DNA of 64,000 nucleotides from Gaiellasilicea sp963806955 (GCA_963806955.1 CAWDZG010000002.1:744001-808000), one strand, 5' to 3'. Counted from the stretch's first letter, positions 54,479-63,816 are shown. Program-made: numbers and translations. Notes: a model not told the origin generated them from the letters alone.

Positions 54479-55270
54479 GTGCGCGGCATCGCGGTGATCG
54501 GGAACCTCTCGCGGGACACGATCGACGGGGACGGTCCCCGCGTCGGCGGCGCCCCGTACCACGCCGCGAGGGCACTCCGGCTTCTTGGCGGAAGCGCCCG
54601 GATCGTCGCCCGCTCGGCAGCGGCCGACCGCCGCCTGCTGGTCGGGCCGCTGGCCGCGCTCGGCGTCCCGTTCACGTGGCTCCCGGTCGAGTCCACCGCG
54701 ACGTTCGAGATCGAGTACCACGGCGAGGACCGCGAGATGACGATCGTCGATCCCGGCGTGCCGTGGACCGTCGCCGACGCCCGTGCGGTCGGCCGCGCCG
54801 AGTGGATCCAGGTCGGCGCGCTCACGCGGGCCGACTTCCCGCCCGAGGTGCTCGCCGCGCTCGCCCGGGACCACCGGCTCGCGCTCGACGGGCAGGCGCT
54901 GGTTCGCCCCGGCGACACCGGCACCCTCGTGCCGAACGACGATTTCGACCCCGCGGTGCTGCCGCACCTCACCGCGTTGAAGCTGAACGAGCAGGAGGTG
55001 GAGGCGCTCGGCGGCGAGGAACGAGTCGCCGGGCTCGGCGTTCCCGAGCTGCTGCTCACGTACGGCTCCACCGGCGCGCTCGTACTCGCGCCCGGCGTCC
55101 GCGAGCGGATCCCGGTACGCGCGATCGACACGCCGAACCCGACCGGCGCCGGCGACGCCTTCCTGGCCGCCTACAGCTGGGCGCGCGCCGCCGGCCACCG
55201 CCCCGTCTCGGCCGCGCACCACGCGGGCGTCACCGCCGCCCGGGTGCTCGAGCTGGCCGCCTCGGTCTGA
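54479..55270 (+). CDS. PfkB/ribokinase-family carbohydrate kinase-like protein
   Basis: A 263-residue protein with a short N-terminal NLSRDTIDGDGPRVGGAPYH segment and the PfkB active-site motif DTPNPTGAGDAFLAAYSW (catalytic Asp after GAG). The typical length is about 300, so it is a compact member. Substrates in this family range from sugars to HMP and adenosine; proximity to the cytX riboswitch would fit HMP kinase, but it lacks the clear ThiD pattern and has its own -10 box. The TGA stop overlaps the next ATG. Most likely a sugar or nucleoside kinase. Confidence 0.78.
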   Translation: MRGIAVIGNLSRDTIDGDGPRVGGAPYHAARALRLLGGSARIVARSAAADRRLLVGPLAALGVPFTWLPVESTATFEIEYHGEDREMTIVDPGVPWTVADARAVGRAEWIQVGALTRADFPPEVLAALARDHRLALDGQALVRPGDTGTLVPNDDFDPAVLPHLTALKLNEQEVEALGGEERVAGLGVPELLLTYGSTGALVLAPGVRERIPVRAIDTPNPTGAGDAFLAAYSWARAAGHRPVSAAHHAGVTAARVLELAASV

Positions 55271-55674
55271 TGCTCGCCCACGTCCGCACCGTCGAGGGCG
55301 TGCTCGAGCTCGACGTCGAGGACGAGGTCGTGCTCGGCGAGTGCGGTGCGTCCGTCGACCACGAGCGGCTCGCGCTCGAGCTGCCGCGGCTCGTGGCCGC
55401 GTCCGCTGCGGGCGCCACGATCGTCGCCGTCGTCGATCGCCGGCCGCCTCTCGTCGTCTCGTACGACGCCGGCGCGACGTGGACCGAAGCGGGCGGCGGC
55501 CTGCCGGCGGGCTTCGACGTCTCCGTCCACCCCGACGATCCGGACCGCGTGCTCTACGCCGCCCGCAACCGCCTCTACCTCTCGGCTGACGGCGGCCGCT
55601 TCTGGCGCTCGCTCGAGCCGGAGCTGCCCGACGTCGAGGCCGTCGCCTGGGCTGCGCCCGTTACGGGAGCTTGA
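55270..55674 (+). CDS. Small BNR/Asp-box protein
   Basis: A 134-residue protein. Two Asp-box-like motifs lie at YDAGATW and SADGGRFW, with beta-strand-rich surroundings, so it looks like one or two blades of a propeller found in sialidase and photosystem-assembly-type proteins. It has no catalytic residues I can identify. ATG overlaps the stop of the kinase-like gene. Its end overlaps the convergent PhzF gene by 14 nt. Function unknown. Confidence 0.68.
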   Translation: MLAHVRTVEGVLELDVEDEVVLGECGASVDHERLALELPRLVAASAAGATIVAVVDRRPPLVVSYDAGATWTEAGGGLPAGFDVSVHPDDPDRVLYAARNRLYLSADGGRFWRSLEPELPDVEAVAWAAPVTGA

Positions 55675-56509
55675 ACTCGCCGCGGGCGACGACGACCGCC
55701 GAGCCGCCGACCTCCACCGACTCGATCTCGTCGCCCGATCCGGTCGCCCGCGCGAACAGCGCCGACGGGCGCCCGATCTCGGTCCCCTGCTCGATCTCGA
55801 TCTCCTCGCCCCACGGCACGACACCGTGGCGCCCGACGTGACATGCGAGCGGGCCGGCGGCGGAACCGGTCGCCGCATCCTCGCCGACCCCGTCGAGGGG
55901 TGAGAACATGCGCACCTTCCAGCTCGCGCCGGAACCGGCGCAGGCGAGCGCGCCGACGAGATCCAGGTCGAGGAGCGCGTTCATGTCCGGCCGGAGCGCG
56001 GCGACGTCCGACTTCGTGGGCAGGACGACGTACGCGTGCCTGACGCCGTTGTCGTAGACCTCGATCGGCAACTCGGAGCCGGCAACGCCGAGCGCGGCGA
56101 GCATCTCCTCGGCCCGCTCGTAGGGGGCGACCGTGGGCACGGGTTGCGTCATGCGGCCGAAGACGATCCGGCCCGACTCGTCCCGCTCGAGCTCGACCGG
56201 GACGATGCCGTTGCCGGTCTCGAGCGCGATCACGCCGAGCTGCAACGGAGCACCGAGGACGAACGCCGTGCCGAGGCACGGATGACCGGCGAACTGGATC
56301 TCGTTCCGCGGCGTGAAGATGCGGATCCGCACCGTTCCACCCTCCCGCGGCGGCAGCACGAACACGCTCTCCGAGAGCCCGAGCTCGAGCGCCAACGCCT
56401 GCATCGTCAGCTCGTCGAGGTCGCGTGCGTCGGTGAAGACGGCGAGCTGGTTGCCGGCGAGCGGGCGGTCGGTGAAGACGTCGGCCAGGACGTAACGGGC
56501 GGCGCGCAC
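55661..56509 (-). CDS. PhzF-family isomerase-like protein
   Basis: A 282-residue protein of the PhzF/DapF-fold family: FTDRPLAGNQLAVF and FAGHPCLGTAFVLG and AGHPCLG-type loops with a conserved glutamate near the N-terminus (ELGLSESVFVL), GEDAATGSAAGPLACHV near the C-terminus. Family members isomerise carbon skeletons such as trans-2,3-dihydro-3-hydroxyanthranilate, but most genomic copies have unknown substrates. I moved the start from ATG 56521 to GTG 56509, because a TATGCT box ends 7 nt before the GTG and the ATG lies inside that box. Confidence 0.89.
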   Translation of the reverse strand: MRAARYVLADVFTDRPLAGNQLAVFTDARDLDELTMQALALELGLSESVFVLPPREGGTVRIRIFTPRNEIQFAGHPCLGTAFVLGAPLQLGVIALETGNGIVPVELERDESGRIVFGRMTQPVPTVAPYERAEEMLAALGVAGSELPIEVYDNGVRHAYVVLPTKSDVAALRPDMNALLDLDLVGALACAGSGASWKVRMFSPLDGVGEDAATGSAAGPLACHVGRHGVVPWGEEIEIEQGTEIGRPSALFARATGSGDEIESVEVGGSAVVVARGEFKLP

Positions 56510-56635
56510 AAGTCTCAGCATACGGTGAGGCGCTGTAAAGCCTCTGTGAAATGCGGTTCCGTTCGGCGCCAGCGGGTATCTCTAGCTGATTATCTGATTT
56601 CAAAGAGAGAAACGACGACAGAGGAGCTATCCCTC

Positions 56636-57460
56636 ATGAATAGGTCTACGCGCAGATCACGCGCTTCGGTCGCCGCCCTGGCGACACTCGCACTCGCGGT
56701 CACGGTCGCGGTCTTCACGACGATCGGCTACGCCCAGTCGTCCGCGATCCAGTACGCGCCGAACAACACCGCGCTGCCCGCTGTCAGCGGCAGCGCCACC
56801 GTCAGCTCGACGCTGACGACGACCAACGGCTCCTGGACCACGGACGCCGGCAACATCGTCTACACCTACCAGTGGCAGCGCTGCGACGGTGCCGGCAACA
56901 ACTGCGCCAACATCGCGGGCGCGACGAAGAACACCTACGTCGTGCAGGTCGCCGACAACGGCCGCCGGCTGAAGGCCACCGTGACGGCCCGGAACAACGA
57001 CGGTGCCGCATCCGCCACCTCGGCGGCGACGGCAGTCGTGACGAACCCCGGCCCGGCCGGCCAGATCCGCCTCGCCAACGGCCAGGTCTCGATCCCGGCG
57101 TCGTCGGTCGTGCTTCCTGCCCGGCTCGTCGTGAAGGACATCCAGTTCTCGCAGAGCCCGATCCGGTCGCGCAACCCGCTCCAGGCGCGGTTCCGCATCC
57201 TCGACACGCGCGGCTTCGTGATCCGTGACGCCCTCGTCTACGCGACCGCGATTCCGTTCGGCCGGATCCTCCAGCCGGCGGAGGCCCGCACGGACTCGAA
57301 CGGCTGGGCGACGATGACGATCCAGCCGACGCAGCTCCTGCCGCTGCGGAACGGCTTCCTGCTGACGATGTTCGTCCGGGCCCGCAAGGCCGGCGACGAC
57401 GTCCTCGCAGGCGTGTCGTCCCGCCGCCTGATCTCGGTGCGGACGGCCAACCCGTTCTAG
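56636..57460 (+). CDS. Secreted Ig-like domain protein
   Basis: A 274-residue exported protein: signal peptide (SVAALATLALAVTVAVFTTI), an Ig-like/PKD-type domain of about 90 residues (SGSATVSSTLTTTNGSWT, YTYQWQRCDGAGNNCANIAG, then ATVTARNNDGAAS), and a second beta domain with VVKDIQFSQSPIRS and DTRGFVIRDALVYA. It has paired cysteines (RCDGAGNNC) likely to form a disulfide. It has a real ribosome binding site (GAGGAG) 7 nt before the ATG, unlike many neighbours, which suggests an ordinary leadered message. Function unknown; possibly a surface or matrix protein. Ends convergently with the O-antigen ligase gene. Confidence 0.8.
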   Translation: MNRSTRRSRASVAALATLALAVTVAVFTTIGYAQSSAIQYAPNNTALPAVSGSATVSSTLTTTNGSWTTDAGNIVYTYQWQRCDGAGNNCANIAGATKNTYVVQVADNGRRLKATVTARNNDGAASATSAATAVVTNPGPAGQIRLANGQVSIPASSVVLPARLVVKDIQFSQSPIRSRNPLQARFRILDTRGFVIRDALVYATAIPFGRILQPAEARTDSNGWATMTIQPTQLLPLRNGFLLTMFVRARKAGDDVLAGVSSRRLISVRTANPF

Positions 57461-58839
57461 CCACCGAGCGGATTGAGGGAGCGGGCGCGATCGCGCGCCC
57501 GCTCCCGCTCCGCCCCCTCGCCCGCCCGGGCGAGCAGCTCCCAGAGGCGCCACTCGTTCGGATCGCGGGCGAGGGCGTCCCGCACTTCCGCCGTCGCCGC
57601 CGCTGAGTCCCCGGCGGCGAGCGCCTGCTCGGCCCTCGAGAGCGCGGCCTCCGTCGACCACGGCTGCAGCCGCGGTGCGAGCGAGCCGGCGAGCGTCACG
57701 GCCGACGCCACCGTCAGCGCGAGCGCCGTCGCAGCCCACGCGATCCGGGCTCGAACGGGCGCGGTCACGGCGCGCGCTTCGAGCAGCAGGCTGGCACCGA
57801 CGAGCAGCGCCGCGAGCGCCACGCCGCTCTGCTCCCAGTCCCAGTCGACGGCCGCGTGCGCGAGGAACGCGACATACGCGCCGACCGCGAGCGGCGCGGC
57901 ACGGTGGGCCGCCAGCAGCGGCACCGCCAGCGCGACGCCGAGGATTGCCAGGCCGATCACCCCCTGCTCGGCGAGCGTCTCGAGATAGAGGCTGTGCGCG
58001 TCCCGGACGGAGTTCGGAGTGTCGCGCCCGAGCAGCCAGAGCTGCGCGAACGTGCCTGCACCCGAGCCGGTCACCGGCCGCTCCTGCGCGGCCTCCCACG
58101 CGACGCGCCAGTAGTGCTCGCGAAAGTGGCCGGAGAACGAGACGATCGCGACGCCGAGCCCCGCCAGCAGCGTGAGCGCCCCGGCAAGCCGCAGACGTCC
58201 GCCCGCGACGACCGCGGCGACCGCGAGCCCGGCGACGAGAGCGAGTTGCGCCCCGACACTGCCGCTGAGGACGAGAACGGTGCCGGCAAGCGGCAGCGCC
58301 AGCCAGGCCGGCCGCCATGAGCGGCCGAGGTCGAGGGCCAGCAGCATCCCGACGACCGCCAGGATCGCCAGACCGTTCGCGTAGCCGACCGGGACCGCGT
58401 CGGCTCCCAACGTCTCTCCGGTCCCGCGTAGGCGCGCGACGAGGTTCGCGCCGCAGACGAGCACGACGGCGCCGAGCACGCCGAGCCGGAGGAAGACGGC
58501 ATCCTGCCGGCGGCAGAGGGCGAGCGCGGCGAGGACGCCGCCGCAGGCGACGACGAGCCGCTGCGCGTCCAGGATCGAGCTCGGCATGCTCCGTGACCAG
58601 GTCGCCGAGAGCAGCGCCCACAGCCCCGCCGCGACGAGGCCGCCTGCGAAGAGCTGCTCGAGCCGGCCGCGCGGGCCGCCCTGCCAGAGCAGGATCGCGA
58701 GCGCGGCGACCCAGGCCGTCGCGAGCCCGGCCCAGCCCCAGGACTCCTGTCCGTAACCGCCCCCGGCGGCCGCGAGCAAGCCGACGGCCGCGAACGCACC
58801 GGCGCCGCAGGCGACCGAGCGATGATCGGGCACCGGCAT
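57457..58839 (-). CDS. O-antigen ligase-like membrane protein with C-terminal repeat domain
   Basis: A 460-residue protein with about ten membrane helices, the Wzy/O-antigen-ligase-type periplasmic loop (GSGAGTFAQLWLLGRDTPN, HSLYLETLAEQGV, typical of the O-antigen ligase domain) and a C-terminal TPR-like region (AALSRAEQALAAGDSAAAT). Members join polysaccharide chains or glycosylate surface molecules. A TAGTTT box (58852-58847 minus) lies 7 nt before the ATG. It is divergent from the SixA gene, with overlapping -10 boxes. Confidence 0.84.
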   Translation of the reverse strand: MPVPDHRSVACGAGAFAAVGLLAAAGGGYGQESWGWAGLATAWVAALAILLWQGGPRGRLEQLFAGGLVAAGLWALLSATWSRSMPSSILDAQRLVVACGGVLAALALCRRQDAVFLRLGVLGAVVLVCGANLVARLRGTGETLGADAVPVGYANGLAILAVVGMLLALDLGRSWRPAWLALPLAGTVLVLSGSVGAQLALVAGLAVAAVVAGGRLRLAGALTLLAGLGVAIVSFSGHFREHYWRVAWEAAQERPVTGSGAGTFAQLWLLGRDTPNSVRDAHSLYLETLAEQGVIGLAILGVALAVPLLAAHRAAPLAVGAYVAFLAHAAVDWDWEQSGVALAALLVGASLLLEARAVTAPVRARIAWAATALALTVASAVTLAGSLAPRLQPWSTEAALSRAEQALAAGDSAAATAEVRDALARDPNEWRLWELLARAGEGAERERARDRARSLNPLGG

Positions 58840-58846
58840 AGAGCGG

Positions 58847-58856
58847 AAACTATCCT
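58847..58856. promoter_or_regulatory. Overlapping divergent -10 boxes
   Basis: TAGTTT on the minus strand (58852-58847) and TATCCT on the plus strand (58851-58856) share two base pairs, with starts at 58839 and 58865. The two transcripts cannot be started at the same moment. Confidence 0.5.
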
Positions 58857-58864
58857 CCGCCGTC

Positions 58865-59257
58865 GTGCGCCTCTTTCTCGTCCGTCACGCCCACGCCGAC
58901 GCCGGCGACCCCGACGATCTGCGCCCGCTCAGCGCAAAGGGCCGCGAGCAGGCACGGGAGCTCGGCGAACGCCTTGCCGCGGCCCAGCCCGAGCTCGTGC
59001 TCGCGAGCCCGCTCCTGCGCGCACGGGAAACGGCCGTTGCGATCGCCAAGGCCGCGGGCGCGGAAGTGCGCGTGGACGAGCGGCTCGCGCCGGGCGCGGC
59101 CGCCGAGGACGTCCTCGCGGCACTGGAGGACGCCGACGTCGGCGGCTCCGTCGTCACCGTCGGCCACCAGCCCGACTGCTCCGAGATCGCAGCTGCCCTC
59201 GGCGCCGGCGATCTCGACTTCCCCCCCGCCGGCCTCGCCGAGATCGAGCTGGCGTGA
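58865..59257 (+). CDS. sixA: SixA-type phosphohistidine phosphatase
   Basis: A 130-residue histidine phosphatase of the phosphoglycerate mutase-like superfamily. The RHG-type motif is R7-H8 (VRHAHADAGD), and a second histidine lies in VTVGHQPDCSEI near residue 100, giving the two-histidine active site. SixA removes phosphate from histidine of phosphotransfer proteins. GTG 58865 follows TATCCT by 8 nt. Its end overlaps the ABC ATPase GTG (GTGA). The target protein is unknown. Confidence 0.86.
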   Translation: MRLFLVRHAHADAGDPDDLRPLSAKGREQARELGERLAAAQPELVLASPLLRARETAVAIAKAAGAEVRVDERLAPGAAAEDVLAALEDADVGGSVVTVGHQPDCSEIAAALGAGDLDFPPAGLAEIELA

Positions 59258-60096
59258 CGGCGATCTCCGTCCGCGGCCTGCGCAAGAGCTACGACGGCGT
59301 CGAGGCCGTGCGGGGAATCGACTTCGAGGTCGGCGTCGGCGAGGTGTTCGGACTGCTCGGGCCGAACGGCGCCGGCAAGACGACCACGGTCGAGATCCTC
59401 GAGGGCTACCGCGAGCGCGACGCCGGCGAGGTGCGCGTGCTCGGCTTCGACCCGGGGCGTGCCGAGCGCGCGTTTCGGGAGCGGGTCGGCGTCGTGCTCC
59501 AGCACTCCGAGCTCTGGGCGGTGCTGACCGTGCGCGAGACCCACCGGATGTTCGCCGGGTACTACGACCGTCCACGCGACGTCGACGAGGTGATCGACCT
59601 CGTCGGGCTCGGCGAGAAGCGCGACGCGAAGGTGAAGACGCTCTCGGGCGGCCAGAAGCGGCGCCTCGACCTCGGGATCGCGCTGATCGGCGACCCCGAC
59701 CTCGTCTTCCTCGACGAGCCGACCACCGGCTTCGACCCGGCCGCGCGCCGGAACGCCTGGGCGCTCGTGCGCTCGCTGCGCGAGCTCGGCAAGACCGTCC
59801 TGCTGACGACGCACTACCTCGACGAGGCGCAGCAGCTCGCCGACCGCGTCGCCGTGCTCCGCGCAGGCGAGATCATCCGGATCGGCAAGCCGTCGGAGCT
59901 GATCGCGGGCTCGCGCGCCCGCATCCGCTACGTCGTCGACGGCAAGGAGGTGGTGCTGGACACCGAGACGCCGACCCAAACCCTCCACGAGCTGACCGGC
60001 AGGGCGCTCGCGGACGGCGTCGAGCTCGAGGGACTCGAGCTCCGGCGGGCGAGCCTCGAGGACGTCTACCTCGAGTTGATGGACGAGGGCACGTGA
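59254..60096 (+). CDS. ABC transporter ATP-binding protein (exporter type)
   Basis: A 280-residue ATPase of the ABC-2 (DrrA-like/CcmA) class: Walker A GPNGAGKT (36-43), signature LSGGQKRRLDLG and Walker B DLVFLDEPTTGFDP, followed by H-loop TTHYLDEAQ. The C-terminal domain (RARIRYVVDGKEV onward) is typical of DrrA-type drug or lipid exporters. The GTG overlaps the SixA stop and its own stop overlaps the permease GTG, so all three form one transcript. Substrate unknown. Confidence 0.94.
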   Translation: MTAISVRGLRKSYDGVEAVRGIDFEVGVGEVFGLLGPNGAGKTTTVEILEGYRERDAGEVRVLGFDPGRAERAFRERVGVVLQHSELWAVLTVRETHRMFAGYYDRPRDVDEVIDLVGLGEKRDAKVKTLSGGQKRRLDLGIALIGDPDLVFLDEPTTGFDPAARRNAWALVRSLRELGKTVLLTTHYLDEAQQLADRVAVLRAGEIIRIGKPSELIAGSRARIRYVVDGKEVVLDTETPTQTLHELTGRALADGVELEGLELRRASLEDVYLELMDEGT

Positions 60097-60842
60097 AGCA
60101 CCTGCTGCACCAGCTCCGCTCGGAGCAGCTGATCTTCTGGCGCACGCGCGAGGCGGCGGTCTTCGTCTTCCTCTTCCCGCCGCTGCTCTTCGTCCTGCTC
60201 GCCTCGGTGTTCGGTGACGGCACGGAGGACGGCCGGCCGGTCTCGAGCTACCTGGTCGCGGGCCTGCTCGGCTACGCGGTCGCGAACACCGCGCTCGGCG
60301 GACTGGCGATCACGCTCGTCGTCCGCCGCGAGTTCGGGATGCTGAAGCGACTGCGCGCGACACCGCTCGCCGCAGCCACCTACCTCGCCGCCGTCCTCTG
60401 CTCCAGCCTGATCGTGCTGACGCTGCAGGCGATCACCGTCACGCTGCTCGGCGTCGGGCTGTTCGGCGCCGACCTGCCGGCCGAACCGCTCTCGTTCGTG
60501 CTCTCGCTCCTGCTCGGCGCGGTCGCCTTCGCCGGGCTCGGCCTCGCGACGGCCGCGCTGATCCGCTCCGGCGAGGCCGTGTCGGCGGTCGTCAACGTGG
60601 TCGTGCTGCCGATGGCGTTCCTGTCGGGCTCGTTCGGCTCCGCGAAGGATCTGCCGACCGTGCTGCAGGCGATCTCGGACGTGCTCCCGCTCACCTACGT
60701 GATCGAGCTCGTGCTCGCGACCTACGTCGACGGCGAGCAGATCTGGGAGCACGGCCGCGCCGTCCTCGTGATCGCCGTCTGGGGCACCGCCGGCTACGTG
60801 ATCGCGCGCAGCCGCTTCGGCTGGGCGCCGAGGGAGCGTTAG
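60093..60842 (+). CDS. ABC-2 type permease
   Basis: A 249-residue six-helix ABC-2 membrane protein: VFVFLFPPLLFVLLASVFG as first helix, a YAVANTALGGLAITLVVRRE loop carrying the coupling helix, and LNVV VLPMAFLSGSFGS-like final helices. It pairs with the ATPase that overlaps it by 4 nt. Export of a drug, lipid or polysaccharide is expected; the sequence does not choose. Confidence 0.93.
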   Translation: MKHLLHQLRSEQLIFWRTREAAVFVFLFPPLLFVLLASVFGDGTEDGRPVSSYLVAGLLGYAVANTALGGLAITLVVRREFGMLKRLRATPLAAATYLAAVLCSSLIVLTLQAITVTLLGVGLFGADLPAEPLSFVLSLLLGAVAFAGLGLATAALIRSGEAVSAVVNVVVLPMAFLSGSFGSAKDLPTVLQAISDVLPLTYVIELVLATYVDGEQIWEHGRAVLVIAVWGTAGYVIARSRFGWAPRER

Positions 60843-60872
60843 CTCCCGGCCGCGGACGGGCACACTACCCCT

Positions 60873-61172
60873 ATGCAGGATCTGGCTCAGATCGCGTTCG
60901 TCGACGACGAGGGGGACATCCGCGTCAACTTCGGCATGTTCGCGGGCCGCGAGGCGACCCAGGCGGAGATCGACGATCTCGCCAAGCTCCTACTCGGAGA
61001 GATCGCCCCAGTGACAATAGTCGCGGAACAGCGGACGATGGCCGACAAGGACATGGAGGTGTCGGTGCACCAGATCCGGATCGAGCTGACCGACGAGGAC
61101 TCGCAGCGTCCGCTCCTGCTCACCCAGCAGTGGGCCGAGGCGTGCGTGGCGGAGCGCCACGCCGAGATCTAA
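60873..61172 (+). CDS. Small protein of unknown function
   Basis: A 99-residue acidic protein (IAFVDDEGDIRVNFGMFAGR, then EIDDLAKLLLGEIAPVTIVA and VSVHQIRIELTDEDS), predicted as alpha/beta, with no recognised motif. It has a normal codon pattern and lies between the ABC exporter and typA with 30- and 25-bp gaps. A CACACT -10-like box precedes the ATG by 6 nt, so it may be leaderless. Confidence 0.72.
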   Translation: MQDLAQIAFVDDEGDIRVNFGMFAGREATQAEIDDLAKLLLGEIAPVTIVAEQRTMADKDMEVSVHQIRIELTDEDSQRPLLLTQQWAEACVAERHAEI

Positions 61173-61185
61173 GCCGGGCCGCCGG

Positions 61186-61191
61186 TACCCT
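61186..61191 (+). promoter_or_regulatory. -10 box TACCCT of typA
   Basis: TACCCT ends 6 nt before the ATG at 61198, predicting leaderless typA mRNA. No -35 element is clear. Confidence 0.55.
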
Positions 61192-61197
61192 GGCTCG

Positions 61198-63039
61198 ATG
61201 GCCAGCCGCACGGATCTCCGCAATGTCGCGATCGTCGCGCACGTCGATCACGGCAAGACGACGCTCGTCGACGCGATGCTCTGGCAGTCAGGAGCGTTCC
61301 GGGCAAACCAGGATGTGAACGAGCGCGTGCTCGACTCGATGGACCTCGAGCGCGAGAAGGGGATCACGATCCTCGCCAAGAACACGGCCTTCCGCTACGG
61401 CGAGACGAAGATCAACATCGTCGACACGCCGGGCCACGCCGATTTCGGCGGCGAAGTGGAGCGGGGGCTGACGATGGTCGACGGCGTCCTCCTGCTCGTC
61501 GACGCGAGCGAGGGGCCGCTGCCGCAGACGCGCTTCGTCCTGCGCAAGGCGCTCGAGGCGCGGCTGCCGGTGATCCTCGTCGTGAACAAGGTCGACCGGC
61601 CGGACGCGCGGATCGAAGAGGTCGTGAACGAGGTCTACGAGCTCTTCCTCGACCTCGACGCCGACGAGACCCAGATCGAGTTCCCGATCGTCTACACGAA
61701 CGCGCGCGAAGGCCGCGCGGGGCTCGAGCCCGAGGCGCTCGCGGACGACCTGCAGCCGCTCTTCGAGCTCCTGCTCGAGCACATCCCCGCCCCCGAGCAC
61801 GATCCCGCCCACCCGCTGCAGGCGCTCGTGACCAACCTCGACGCCTCGCCCTACGTCGGCCGGCTCGCGCTCGCCCGCGTCCAGCACGGGACGATCCGCA
61901 AGGGGCAGCAGGTCGCCTGGTGCCGCGCCGACGGGAAGATCGAGCGCGCCAAGGTGACGGAGCTCTACGTGACCGAGGCGCTCGACCGGGTCGACACGGA
62001 CGAGGCCGGCCCGGGCGAGATCGTCGCGGTCGCCGGACTGCCCGAGGTCACGATCGGCGAGACGCTCGCCGACCCGGACGACCCGCGTCCGCTGCCGGTC
62101 TCGACGGTCGACGAGCCGAGCCTCTCGATGACGATCGGGATCAACACCTCGCCGCTCGCGGGCCGCGAGGGCGACAGGCTGACTGCCTCCCTGCTCAGGG
62201 GCCGCCTCGATCAGGAGCTCGTCGGCAACGTCTCGCTGCGCGTGCTCACGACCGAGCGCCCGGACACCTGGGAGGTGCAGGGGCGCGGCGAGCTCCAGCT
62301 CGCGGTGCTCGTCGAGTTGATGCGGCGCGAGGGCTTCGAGCTGACGGTCGGCAAGCCGCAGGTCGTGACACAGCTCGTCGACGGCAAGCTGCACGAGCCG
62401 GTCGAGCGGCTCGCGATCGACGCGCCCGAGGACTACGTCGGCGTGCTCACGCAGCTGCTCGCGCTGCGCAAGGGCCGCCTCGAGCAGATGGTCAACCACG
62501 GCACCGGCTGGGTGCGCCTCGAGTACCTCGTCCCCGCCCGCGGCCTGATCGGCTTCCGCACCGAGTTCCTCACCGAGACGCGCGGCACCGGCATCCTCCA
62601 CCACGTCTTCGACCGCTACGAGCCCTGGCACGGCGAGCTGCGCACGCGCCCGACCGGGAGCCTCGTCGCCGACCGGCGCGGCCCGGCGACCTCGTTCGCA
62701 CTGATGAACCTGCAGGAGCGCGGCTCGATGTTCATCGGGCCGACGATCGAGGTCTACGAGGGGATGATCGTCGGCGAGAACGCGCGCGCCGAGGACCTCG
62801 ACGTCAACGCGACGAAGGAGAAGAAGCTGACGAATATGCGCGCCTCGTCCTCCGACGAGACCGTGCGCCTGATTCCGCCCCGCCCCATGTCGCTCGAGCA
62901 GGCGCTCGAGTTCATCCGCGAGGACGAATGCGTCGAGGTAACTCCGGCGAGCGTGCGCCTGCGCAAGGTCGAGCTCGACGCGACGAGGCGCCAGAGCTCC
63001 GCGGGCAAGAAGGCCCGCTCGCTCGCCGCCGCCGGGTAA
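61198..63039 (+). CDS. typA: Translational GTPase TypA/BipA
   Basis: A 613-residue ribosome-binding GTPase of the EF-G-like family. G1 AHVDHGKT (14-21), G2 EREKGITI, G3 DTPGHADFGG, G4 NKVDRPDA are all present. Domains after the G domain match BipA: beta-barrel, EF-G-like III and V, and the C-terminal domain with VNHGTGWVRLEYLVPARGLI. BipA affects ribosome assembly and stress responses. A TACCCT box lies 6 nt before the ATG. The BKACE-type gene follows after 5 nt. Confidence 0.97.
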   Translation: MASRTDLRNVAIVAHVDHGKTTLVDAMLWQSGAFRANQDVNERVLDSMDLEREKGITILAKNTAFRYGETKINIVDTPGHADFGGEVERGLTMVDGVLLLVDASEGPLPQTRFVLRKALEARLPVILVVNKVDRPDARIEEVVNEVYELFLDLDADETQIEFPIVYTNAREGRAGLEPEALADDLQPLFELLLEHIPAPEHDPAHPLQALVTNLDASPYVGRLALARVQHGTIRKGQQVAWCRADGKIERAKVTELYVTEALDRVDTDEAGPGEIVAVAGLPEVTIGETLADPDDPRPLPVSTVDEPSLSMTIGINTSPLAGREGDRLTASLLRGRLDQELVGNVSLRVLTTERPDTWEVQGRGELQLAVLVELMRREGFELTVGKPQVVTQLVDGKLHEPVERLAIDAPEDYVGVLTQLLALRKGRLEQMVNHGTGWVRLEYLVPARGLIGFRTEFLTETRGTGILHHVFDRYEPWHGELRTRPTGSLVADRRGPATSFALMNLQERGSMFIGPTIEVYEGMIVGENARAEDLDVNATKEKKLTNMRASSSDETVRLIPPRPMSLEQALEFIREDECVEVTPASVRLRKVELDATRRQSSAGKKARSLAAAG

Positions 63040-63044
63040 CCGGA

Positions 63045-63767
63045 GTGGCGCCGCTCGTGGAGGTCGCCCTCAACGGGGCGCGCTCGGACAACGAGCACCC
63101 GGCGGTCCCGAGGACACCTGCTCAGCTCGCGGCAGCTGCGGCGGCTGCTGTCGCCGCAGGCGCGCACGTCGTGCACCTGCACGCCTTCGACGGGGACGGT
63201 CTGCAGACGCTCGCCGCGGAGCCTTGCGCCGACGCGCTGCGTGCGGTGCGGGCGGCGTGCGCGGGGATCCCGATCTCGCTCACGACGTCGGCCGGCATCG
63301 AGCCCGATTCGGAGCGGCGGCTCGCGCTCGTCGCCGCCTGGACGGAACTGCCGGATCTCGTCTCCGCGAACCAGGGTGAGGACGGGATCGTCGACCTGTG
63401 CAAGCACCTGCTGGCACGCGGCGTCGGGATCGAGGCCGGACTGCTCGAGCTGCGCGATGCGGGCACGTTCGCGGCAACCGGGATCGCCCCGCACTGCGTC
63501 CGCGTCCTGCTCGAGCCACTCGACGCCGATCCGGACGAGGCGGTCGCACACGCCGCTGCGATGGAGTCCGTGCTCGCCGAGGCGGGCATCCGCGTGGAAC
63601 AGGTGCACCACGGCGACGGGATCGCGTCGTGGGCCGTGAGCCGGCGGGCGCTGGAGCGCGGCCACGGCATCCGCACCGGACTGGAGGACACCGTCGTGCT
63701 TCCGGACGGCCGGCTCGCGGCCGACAACGCGGCCCTGGTGCGCGCCGCCGCCGCGCTGCTCGGCTGA
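63045..63767 (+). CDS. BKACE-type beta-keto acid cleavage enzyme (DUF849 family)
   Basis: A 240-residue TIM-barrel enzyme of the BKACE/3-keto-5-aminohexanoate cleavage family. VEVALNGARSDNEHP, the metal-binding HLHAFDGDG (two His), ISLTTSAGIEPDSERR and GIRTGLEDTVVLPDG are recognisable family segments. It is shorter than the usual 270-300 residues, lacking part of the C-terminal region. The family cleaves beta-keto acids using acetyl-CoA. GTG at 63045, 5 nt after the typA stop, has a weak CCGGA preceding it. Substrate unknown. Confidence 0.84.
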   Translation: MAPLVEVALNGARSDNEHPAVPRTPAQLAAAAAAAVAAGAHVVHLHAFDGDGLQTLAAEPCADALRAVRAACAGIPISLTTSAGIEPDSERRLALVAAWTELPDLVSANQGEDGIVDLCKHLLARGVGIEAGLLELRDAGTFAATGIAPHCVRVLLEPLDADPDEAVAHAAAMESVLAEAGIRVEQVHHGDGIASWAVSRRALERGHGIRTGLEDTVVLPDGRLAADNAALVRAAAALLG

Positions 63768-63816
63768 GACATCGTGCGCGGAGACCGGTCGGCTCAGCCT
63801 CCGGAGGGCGGACTGC